Shown: piece by piece, positions 55,034-64,000 of the stretch
How positions within the stretch are numbered: position 1 is the stretch's first letter
Layout: the number at the start of each line of letters is the position of its first letter
Source of the DNA: Ephemerocybe angulata
Taxonomy: Eukaryota > Basidiomycota > Agaricomycetes > Agaricales > Psathyrellaceae
Length of the DNA: 64,000 nucleotides
Direction of reading: 5' to 3'
Assembly (NCBI GenBank): GCA_013368325.1
Contig: JAACJK010000112.1
Location: 496,001-560,000, forward strand
Position numbers and translations under genes: made by a program
The notes under the pieces: generated by a model
Seen by the model: the letters and a program-made list of their open reading frames with translations, nothing else
What the model was told of the DNA's origin: nothing
The model's database searches: none

Positions 55034-56327
55034 TAACGCATTCTATTCGGTGCCGACAAGCTTTCTTTCATCAAAGCGATTGCAGCGCAAACGATCCCAT
55101 ACTTACATACCCGAACCATTCAACACAGTCGTCTCATACGAACAGATAAGGAGTAATATCATTAAACAGGTGACAAAGGCACGATAACAAGTATGCAAGG
55201 GGACTATAATATAATGTAAACCTTTAGAACGGTGGGGTAGATATGAATGAAGACAGACGTGGCTAGACTAACGTGCATGAACGTGAAAGCAGCAATGGAA
55301 GTTGAAATAAGGATATAATGCGGTTTGTCGTGTGCTAGCTAGATAGTTCAATCATGAATGGAATGATGTATAACCTTGACAAAAAAAGATAGAAAGAAAA
55401 AGCATCCGGAACCAGGAACAGAGGGATATGGACAACAAGATATATCAACAGAACAGAGCGATGAATGGGTAGATGAATGATACGGAATAGAAGTATAGGC
55501 TAAGTACGTTTGTACATGATTAGTTGGGGTAAGAGAAGGACAGCGTGAAGGGTAAGGAGAATGGAGGGAAGAAAGCAAGTAGTAGGGTGTATCGCGGGAG
55601 AGCAAACATTAAACGTTTAAAGGGTAGTTAACAGGACGATGTAAAGGGAAGGAAGATCTAGAAGCAGCGGGGTAAAACTGAAAGGTGCATTTGTAACTGT
55701 AGATAATCGGCGGAAGGTAGAAGCAGAAGCGTGAATGACAAGGAGTAGAAGCATAGGACTAGGTGTCGCAGAAGGAGACGATGGTCCGACCAGGAAGAGT
55801 AAGAGATTCAGAAGCAAGGAAGAAAGACGAGCAAGCCGTCAGTCGTGGGCAGTCAGGCATTCGAAGGATCCGGTCGTGTCACAGAATAACGAGCACTTGA
55901 AACAAGAACGTGGTGATAGCGCGACCGTCATAGGCATTAAACCGGAATGAAAATGTCGTGCAGCAGTGTCGTCGAAAGAGAGGCCTGGTGATCGTAAACA
56001 CGTAACACGATGGATGGCATGTCTTGACTCTTGATAGATGAAACAAATTGCGAGGGGGGCGCAGCGTAAGAGAAACCTATAAAGCCAGACGAGTCCAATC
56101 AGTCAATCGAACCCATGATGTGGGATAGCCGCAAACTTTCACTCACCGAGAAGAAAGGATCTTGTCCGCAGTCCAGCATTCAGAAGCGATAGTGATGACG
56201 AGCCAGGGAGATAGAACAGCAAAAAGGGACCAAAGAAGCGGAGCTCAGTAACCAAGAAGGGCGGAAGGGAGGAAGGAAGGAAGTGGTGAAAGGTGCTCAG
56301 CGCAGATCAGTCGCAACCGACCGACGC
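55034..56327. other. Intergenic region 3' of NLR-D and of the large membrane protein
   Basis: About 1.3 kb between convergent genes. It is purine-rich on the + strand and full of short frames. I see no gene. Confidence 0.4.
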
Positions 56328-59300
56328 CTATGCAATCCTTCCATCCCCAAGTCCTCCCGCACCAGGCACATACCCGCCCTCCCCAACCCTCTCCACAAAC
56401 CCACTCTCCCTCCTCCTGCTGCCCCTCCCCGTGCCCGCCGCAGTCCCGCTCAAAAACGCACCCACAAACCCGCCCTGCCTCTCCTCCCACGACCCCGTCA
56501 CCGTGCCCGCCTCGCTGCTGCTCCCCCCGCCCGTCGTGGCCGTAAACACCGACTGCCCGTCCGCCGCGGGCGCAGTCACAAAGCTCGCAGCAGCGCTGCT
56601 CAGCATCATCGAGCGGTCTCCTGACCCCGAGTCGCCCCCGGGCGAGAGGGACCTGTCGCGCCGCCAGCCCTGTTCGGGTGGCTGCAAGAGTCGCTGGGTC
56701 CACGGCACATCCTGAGGGCTTGAGCGAGGCTGTTGTTCCTGTTGTTGTTGCTCTTGCTGCTGCTGCTGCTGCGCATGGAAGATGGGGACGTGCGAAGTCG
56801 GCACAGGTGTCGTAAGGCCACTCTGCAGAGGCGTCGGCCCACCAATAGGCGAATAAAACACATCCTCGCCCACAGACGACATCGACGGCACCGTGCTCGT
56901 AGTCCTCACCCGTGCCGCAGCAGGCCTCACCACCTGAGCTCCCGCCTCCTCAATCACAGGACTCGGCAACCCACCCTCCTCCTCCGCCCCACTCGCGCTC
57001 TCCCTCCTCCTCATGAAAGGCATCGGCCTCCCAAACGTATAATTCTCCCCATTACTCACACTCCCACTCCCGCTCCTCGAATGCGACGACGAATAATAAT
57101 CCTCGTCCTCCCCTCCACTCCTGCTAAGCGCGCCATAATCCCTATCCCTCCCCACGCTCGCAATCGGCACAATACCACTCACCCCACTCCCACTCCCACT
57201 ACTCTCTCCACTAACACTCCTCACCGCCATGGCAGGAGCCTCTGCCGCCCTCAAGGGCGACTGCGGCAACGAACTAGGCTGGGTAAACGGCACACCCGTA
57301 CCCGTATCGCCCGACCCAAGCCTGCGATGCCCATGCTCAGCCCCAATCTCGCTCGTCCTCCTCTCGCGCACAGGGCTCCCCACAACGCTCTGCATAAGAC
57401 TCTGCGCGCGCTCGCGCACCCTCACGCCAAACGAGCTCGCCCTTTCCCTTGCAACGCCCAACAAACTGTCGCGTCTCGGCGTCATAGGCGCGATCGTCGG
57501 CGACCCGCTCGCAGAGGGGCTCGACCGGTTGCTCCGCACGTACGACGAGTGCCTGGACCTTGCACCGGCAGCAGAGGCGGCTGCAGCAGCGAGCGACTCG
57601 CGCGAGCGCCTCTGGGTTGAATTGCGTCGGGAAGAGCGCCTGCTGCGCGATGCTTCGGGTGCAGCGAGCTGCCCAAGCTGATCGACGCCGCCAAGCACAG
57701 GAGAATGGTGCGGGTGCAGCGACGTGGAAGACGCCTGAAGACTCGAGCTCAACAACCCAACCCGATCCTCCCTCTCCCCTCTCGCCTCCTCATCCAACTC
57801 CCTCAATTCATCCTCGTCGTCCCGCACGTACATATCATCATCATCATCGTCGACTTCGGCCTTATCGTGCTGTTCATCTTGCTGCTGGTAATTGATTGCA
57901 GTAACAGTCCTCTCCCTTCCATGACCCTCCTCCTCGGCACCCCCATCCTGCACCCAGGGCGCACCCATAGCGCCCCTCCTCCCCGCCCTCTCCCTCCTCG
58001 CCAACGAATCACTAGCCTCAATCGACAACATCTCCATCCCCATGCCCCTCGCATACCCAGTCACAACACCTAACTCCGCCGTCGTATTATCCAAATCACT
58101 CGTCGGGAACGCAATACCGCCCGCCTCCCTACTACTCCCACTCCCACTCCTCTGCGAAAGACTCGTCGCCGACACGCCAGCAGACGGCGGGGCCGTCCCC
58201 GCCCTCGCTCGTCCAGCATGCGGATGTCTCCTCGGCATCGGGATAACCCCTCCAACAACCCCAGGCGCACTATCCCCACTACTACTCGCCCGACTCCGAT
58301 CCCTCGTCCTCCCAAACTCATCCACACCCTCACTCTCCGCACTCTCCTCCCCAACATCCTCCACATACCCACTATACCCCTCCTCGCCCTCCCCACTCCC
58401 ACTCGCCGCATACCCCATCTCACTCCCCAACCCACTCGAGAACCCACTCGTATGACTCACCCCCCTCCGATGGCCCATAACCTGGCCTCCCACATACCCA
58501 TGCCCATGCGCACTCCCACTCGTACTCGTGCCCATCGAGCCCCCGGTATGCTGCACAGCGACCCTCCTCCCATGCACCCCAAAGTGCAAACTCGGGCCCG
58601 GCCCAATGCCCATCCCCACCACATGCCCCGTCCCACTGGACGGACTCGACGGACTCGACACATACGACGGCGGCGGCGGCGGCCCCGACAAGAACGGGAA
58701 CCGCGTGCTCCCCGGCCTCCCCTGACCCACACCGCCCCCAATCCCCGCCACACCTCCCGGACTATCAAGCCCCCCTCCCCCACTCGCACTAGCCGCAAAG
58801 CCCCCACTCGTGCCGCTGAGTCCACTGAGATTGCCCGCCTCGGACGAGCTCATGACCGACCCGAGACTCGAGTGCCGATGCGACACATGCGACGTCGTCA
58901 TTTGCGTATACTCCGTCCCTCCAGACGCCGTAAGCGGGCGCATCCCGCGGGACACAAAGACCGCACTGCTAGGCGGGATCGGCTGCCCAAGCGACGAGAG
59001 CGAGTTATTACTCCCCGACCCCGCCGGATGCGCCACAGACACCGAGGACGACGACGGTTCCGACGAATAATTATGGCTCGACGACGACGGCTCTCCTTCA
59101 CCCCCTTCCCCAACACCCTCTCCATCGCCTTCCTCCTCAGGCACAGGTTCCTCCGACCCACTCCTACTAGCCCTAACCGCCGACCCAGCCCTACTCGTCC
59201 TCTTACTCCCACCCCTCGACGCAGACGCAGGGAACGGCACCAAGCCCACGCCCTGATCCTCCTTCGAGCTCACATACCCACTCCCCGGCCTCGCGAACGG

Positions 59301-62300
59301 ATACGGCAGCTTCAACAGCGGCATGCTCCCCTTCCTCCTCCCAACCCCCTCCTCATCCTCCTCCTCATCCCCTTCCCTATCACTCAACATCGCGCCAGCC
59401 GCAGCACCAATAACAGGTGACAAAGACCTCTTCGACGGGCTCTCAAACAAATCACTCCTCAACGCGCCCCTCCTCGCCGGCGTAGGCACGCCGGGCGCCG
59501 GGAACCCAACAGCCGCCAAAACCCTCTGCAACCCCGCCTCATCCAACCCCGTCCCATCGTCTCCCGCACCCTTCCCGTTCTCCGGCGTCACAGGCCTCTT
59601 CTCCTCCACAATCCCACTCAACGGCGGAATCTGCGGAGCCCCAGATACATTGTCCATCATCCTCGACTGCCTCTGCCTCTCTCCCTGCCCCTGCGCACCC
59701 CACCTCAACCGTCCCCCATCCCCCACAACACAAAACTCCCACGCATCCTGCACCCTCGCCCTCGTACACTCCCTCCACTCCCACGGCAGCACATCATCAT
59801 CGCCATCCGCACTGCTGCCATTACTCCCATTACTCCAGTTACTCGCAAAGCGCTTGTGTATAATGCGCCGTCCAGCTCCAACGCCGATCGCTGCATTGGC
59901 ATCGGTGTTGCCTTGTGTTGTTGTTGTGGGTGCGGAAGTGTTATTGGGGTAGGGCACTTTGCGTGCGCGCGCGAGCGAGGCGGAGAGCCGGTTGAGCTCT
60001 TCTTCTTCCCATTTGTCGCGCGGGCCGCAGATGCCTGCGCAGCTGTGCCCGGAGAGGATCCAGAGGCCCATCCTACAGGGTGCGAGTATATGCGTCAGTG
60101 TAAGCTCGTTGTAGGTGCATGTTTTGGGAAAGAAGATAGGGGCGTGTTCAAAGAGACGCAGGAAGCCTTGCACGAGTGAACCTCGAGGCACAAAACGCGG
60201 TCCACAGAACTCGATAGGAATAGAATAAGGTGGACGGAACCAAAAAGAACGAAGAGGCGCCAACGGGACTTGAGTAAAGATAAAGTGAAGAGGTGAAGTA
60301 ATGGGGACGTCAAAGAAAGAAAAGGACGAAGAAGCGCCGAAAACACGAGGCCAGGAACTCGGTACTCACCAGCTAACCCAAAGCACGACAACCCTCCACG
60401 CCGTCCACGCCACATTCGCCCACAACACTCCCTCCGCATACCCCGTCAAAAGCCCATCCTGGGCCCTAAAGAACGTCGAGTCGCGAGCAGAGGAGCCTAC
60501 AAATTCAGTCAGCATATATGCCACAACAAAACACATAAAATATGATAAAAGGCCGAGAAGAAGGTAAAACCACCCACCAAACGCAGAAACCTCCCCTCCA
60601 AACCCAGGGCTAAACGCCAACAACAGCGCAAGCGCCAACCCCGCTCTCGGCAGCAACGTAACCACATTCGCAACATTCTGCGCATACAAGTTAAACGTCT
60701 CCGCCAACCCGTCGCGCCAAGTCACATTCGCCCAAAACTTCCTCATCCTCCTCATCTTCTTGCCAAAACCGCCTTTACTCTTTCCGCCCTTAGGCTGGAA
60801 TGCAACGGGGTGCGAGTCGGTGCGGTGGTGTTGCCGCGCGAGGGCGGGGTGCGTCTCGTGGTTGCCTTCGTTCGAGTCCGTCGAGTCTACCCTCGCATGT
60901 GCATGGCCGCGCTCGAGCATCTCTTGCGCAACATCCCCATCACCGTCTTTCTCGAGCCCCTCCTCTTCCCCACTGGAGCGCGGGGTAGATGAACCAGAGG
61001 AGGATGAGGCGAGCCCGTCGAGCTCTGGAGCGATAGGGACAAATGCGGTGTAGCGCAGGTGTTGGAGGAGGCAGAAGGTGTTGAAGGAGGTCATGCAGGC
61101 GTAGGTGTATGCGGGGCTTGAGATGTAGATCGGGAAGATGAGCGGGCGGCCTGTGGGATGAAGGGCTCGTTAGTTATCATCATTCTTCGGTCTGTACAAA
61201 CATGCAAGAGGGTAGATAGAGGTGCCGGTGATAGGCGAATAGGAGTACAAGAAGGCGGATGGGGAGAAATGGAGGAGGAGGAATGATGGTATATGCACGC
61301 ATGCGTGCACGTAGATTTAAATGAATGAATGGGGACTTACGGACTCTCCAGCGCCGGGCGAAGGAGTATACGATTTCGTAGACGACAAAGATGATGAGGA
61401 TCCATGCGAGCCACGAGGCGACGTACGCTGCAGCCCCGAGAGCCCAGTTCTTCGCAGACGATGGGCCTGCGTTGGGTAGTGGGTGTTTGCTCGCCCTATA
61501 TCCACGTATCAGTTATCGCAGTAGAAGCAATGGAGGCATAAGACGCACTGGACTAGCATATACACGGCGTTAAAGTCGAGAAAGGTCTGCAGGGGCACGT
61601 GTGCAAGGTTGAGAATGGGCCAAAGACGGTAGTAGACCTTCATCCATATCGAGGGGCTCCTCAGCAGCTCCAGGTGCAGCCCGCGCGTGTTGAACCTCGG
61701 GCGTGGTCGGGCTTCTACCAACGGCGAATCTGCTCGTACGATAAGCACCAAATTCCATGTTGAACTTCCGTAAAGGCGTACCTTGGGGATAGAAACTGCT
61801 CGCAATACTGTTAAACATCGTAGGGACTGCATTTGCCCTTGTCCAGCCCCGCGGGGCGCCGACGACGGCACTTGAGGGGTGTGCGACAGCTGTCGACCCG
61901 CTCGAGACGCGGTTCTGGCGCTTGGCGTCGCGCGTCTTCCAGTGGGCATATGACGTCGAGTAGCTCGGCTTTGCAGCGCCCTCCTTCTTGCCAACAGCAG
62001 CACCACCCGTCGCACCACCCCTCGGCTCCTCTGTAATACCGGGGCTCTCAAGGTTGACGATGCGCACGGACCGCGGCGTAGGCTTCCGCCCCCCAAGCAG
62101 CAGCGGGTTCGGCGCAACAGGGCTCTCCTCCTCCTCCTCCGTGCCCGTGCTCGCGCGTGCAGCCACACCGTACTGCGCATCCAAATGCCTTAGCTCGGCG
62201 TCGAGGTCCAAATCCTCCTCGTCGCCGTTGAAGTAGTCGGGGTCGAAGGGCGCGGGGGTGTTCGTGCCGATGGTGCTGGCGGGGGCGGGCGGGGGTGGGC

Positions 62301-62541
62301 GGCGCGGCAGCCAGCTGGGGTAGCCCTCGGACTGCCGCGACGAGATGCGCGAGGGCGCCGCCGCGTCCCTCGTCTCACTGGCGAAGTGGTACGCGGACGG
62401 CGACGCCGCGGCGGAGGGCGGCCGCGGCGAGTCGCGCGGCGGGTGCGGGGAAGGCGATGACACGTGGTCGCGCTCGCGGGGCGGCAGCGGCGGCGGGTGC
62501 TGCTGGGTGGATCCGGACGCAGGCGGCGGGGGGAGCGACAT
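56328..62541 (-). CDS. Large uncharacterised multi-pass membrane protein (1841 aa)
   Basis: Six exons (62541-61782, 61714-61549, 61495-61341, 61150-60578, 60496-60370, 60072-56328) total 5526 nt in frame. After a Pro/Ser-rich cytosolic N-terminus, residues about 270-560 hold five or more hydrophobic segments: LNLAHVPLQTFLDFNAVYML, GAAAYVASWLAWILIIFVVY, RRPLIFPIYISSPAYTYACM, LPRAGLALALLLAFSPGF, and WRVVVLWVSWMGLWILSGHS. About 1200 residues of low complexity follow (Ser, Gly and Glu rich, with a Gln tract near 56740-56775). I recognise a conserved fungal membrane core but no named family. An N-terminal extension to 62706 is possible. The intron between exons 4 and 5 is 81 nt and free of stops, so its retention would insert a hydrophobic segment. 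The tail may contain undetected introns. Confidence 0.7.
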
Positions 62542-62647
62542 GCCAGTGGGGGACGAGAGGGCCTCAGACCTGCCTCGTGTTTTGTTGGCGCCGAGAGGGA
62601 AAAGGCCAGCAAAATAAAACGATAGGAGTGCCTGCGTTATCAACACG

Positions 62648-63169
62648 CTATCCCCGGACGGTGTAGCGCGTTGATCGCTCCCACGCGCGCCAAACATGCA
62701 TGCCACACCACACTCGCCGGGATCTCGTTATTTCTGACGGAACTTGGCAAGGACCATCACAGACTAGCTGCATCACTGGCTGCTTGGAAGATCCTCTATC
62801 ATCCAATACCCTCCGCAGTGCGCACCCTTCCACGCAAAGACAAACGTTCGGCGTTTGCAGATACAGCTGGGTATTGTCCTCCCAGTTCCTCCTGGTAACA
62901 ACAGCATGGCGCACCGAGAAGATACAAGCCCGGGCTATTATCTCTTCTCTTCTGGTTACTTTGTTCTTCAACTCCCCGTCGCGACCAATCTTATCTGGCA
63001 TAATAGCGGACAGCATCAATATTAAGCGCTTCTTGTCTTCCTCGTCGTTACACATGGCACGCAAATAGCTCTGTTCCCCCGAGTCCGCGTCGCCCAATTT
63101 CGTCCGACGCACTGCGTACGCCATGCCACGAGTCTCCCAACCCACTTCGAGGTTCATTTCCGAATCCAT
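62648..63169 (-). CDS. Possible 173-aa hypothetical protein
   Basis: An open frame of 173 codons begins MDSEMNLEVGWETRGMAYAV and has ordinary composition with a charged middle (MCNDEEDKKRLILMLSAIMP). It lies directly upstream of the large membrane-protein gene on the same strand and could be a real small gene, its 5' leader, or chance. No domain is recognised. Confidence 0.25.
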   Translation of the reverse strand: MDSEMNLEVGWETRGMAYAVRRTKLGDADSGEQSYLRAMCNDEEDKKRLILMLSAIMPDKIGRDGELKNKVTRREEIIARACIFSVRHAVVTRRNWEDNTQLYLQTPNVCLCVEGCALRRVLDDRGSSKQPVMQLVCDGPCQVPSEITRSRRVWCGMHVWRAWERSTRYTVRG

Positions 63170-63199
63170 AGCCGGTTATTCCTAACCCTTTGGTCAGCT

Positions 63200-63860
63200 C
63201 TAGGCCAACGTCATTCGAAACCTTCAACTGAAACGCACCCTGGTACCGTATGGTACGAGAGGGCCTCGTAGAGGAGAGAGTGTGACAGTGGCAGCGTGGC
63301 TTCTACCGTAGACCTGGCTCTACCCAACGTCATCCGAAACGTTCAACTGAAACGCGCACAGACCCGCACAATCACGGGCGTCTTGGACTCGGAGGACGCA
63401 AAGTTGACGCAAAGTGCAGCGCCGCCTCTGCCCACAGACCAAGCGCTACGCCAACGTCATGCGGAACTTTCAACTGAAAGCTGAAACGCGTCGTTGCGTT
63501 CAGTAGTCACCCCGGTATGGCACGAGAGGGCGGCCTCATGGACTCGGGGGAGGCAAATTGCAGCGCCGCCTCTGCCCGGATCCCCACCTCTCTGCCAACA
63601 TCACTCGGCAGGTCTCGAGGAGAGAAAGTGCAGCTCCGCGCTACAGTCCATTCACATACCGCCCGAATCGGTCCTTTCGCGAGCGCTCACAGGCACCTCC
63701 CACGGAGCACATAATGACACTATCGTGCACTTACTCCCTCCGACTTCAGCAAAGCCTGAACACGGTATCGGCCCTTTCGCGAGTACCTCTTGGGCACCTC
63801 CCACGGGGTATACGACTGTCGCGCTACTCCCCCCGACCTCAGTAAGGGAGAACATGTAAG
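63200..63860. repeat. Degenerate repeat block, unit about 120-127 bp
   Basis: The core CCAACGTCATTCGAAACC followed by TTCAACTGAAA recurs at 63205, 63324 and 63451 with substitutions, and a more decayed CCAACATCACTCGG occurs near 63596. Between the cores, TGGCACGAGAGGGC, GGACTCGGAGGACGCAAA and AAGTGCAGCGCCGCCTCTG recur in varied order. A second pair, CCTTTCGCGAG...GGCACCTCCCACGG, occurs near 63674 and 63774. No coding capacity is supported. Confidence 0.7.
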
Positions 63861-64000
63861 TACATACTCCGGCTCAGGAGCTCCGAGATCCATGGGACTA
63901 TGTATGTCCGGAGTTCCTGGAGCCCACGGAATGAGCGCCGAAAATACTCGAATTTCCTGCCATTTTCCTGGCCAGCGTTTGCATTCCAGCCCCTCCTACG

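Noticed and set aside
56733..57620. Long + strand frames opposite the large membrane protein (also 58218-59420)
   Set aside because: Arg/Pro/His/Thr-rich shadows of a Ser/Gly-rich coding strand. No domain or splice structure.
1..64000. CRISPR arrays, bacterial operons, rRNA or tRNA genes
   Set aside because: The window is eukaryotic with spliced genes. I saw no regularly spaced direct-repeat arrays, and no cloverleaf with matching A and B boxes on manual reading; a tRNAscan run would be needed to exclude tRNAs fully.

Overview
This window comes from the nuclear genome of a mushroom-forming basidiomycete (Agaricomycetes-like). The evidence is dense protein-coding genes cut by many short GT-AG introns (mostly 50-65 nt), several F-box proteins of the type expanded in agarics, NACHT-type NLR paralogs, arrestin-like and OPT transporter genes, and an intact-motif Argonaute. 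No species can be named from the sequence. Gene models were built by hand: splice junctions come from reading both strands, checking phase, and testing whether total coding length divides by three.

Layout. 0-7.6 kb: 3' part of an arrestin-like gene (+), then convergent KIN1-type kinase and SPC1 (both -). 8.3-13.9 kb: a decayed F-box pseudogene and two intact F-box genes (all -). 14.2-19.6 kb: a head-to-head pair of NACHT genes (NLR-A -, NLR-B +). 19.7-22.7 kb: OPT oligopeptide transporter (-). 24.7-29.8 kb: the small secretory-pathway protein Kish/KSH1 (+) and condensin SMC2 (-). 30.3-33.0 kb: NLR-C (-). 34.4-37.9 kb: a DUF262 protein with a long disordered tail (+). 39.5-41.6 kb: two paralogous small secreted proteins (+). 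41.8-45.4 kb: Argonaute (-), with a 456-bp MITE (8-bp target duplication) 72 bp upstream of its start codon. 46.6-47.8 kb: a 325-aa orphan gene (-). 48.6-50.0 kb: F-box gene (+). 50.4-51.6 kb: mitochondrial-carrier-like protein and an overlapping small membrane protein (-). 51.8-52.1 kb: relic of a hydrolase. 52.3-55.0 kb: NLR-D (+). 56.3-62.5 kb: an 1841-aa multi-pass membrane protein (-). 63.2-63.9 kb: degenerate repeats.

How the genes relate. Housekeeping genes (SPC1 and Kish in the secretory pathway, SMC2 in chromosome condensation, KIN1 in polarity) are interleaved with likely self/non-self and turnover genes (four NLRs, four F-box loci). The four NLRs share an architecture not captured by the NACHT domain alone: a short Asn/Gln-rich N-terminal motif on its own exon, starting with Met-Asp, and in three of them a C-terminal tail on three tiny exons. 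The motif resembles, in composition and placement, prion-like signalling motifs of fungal NLRs, and is my best candidate for an undescribed system. Two conserved genes (KIN1 and Argonaute) each carry an apparent 1-nt deletion at a C homopolymer, which may be an assembly error.
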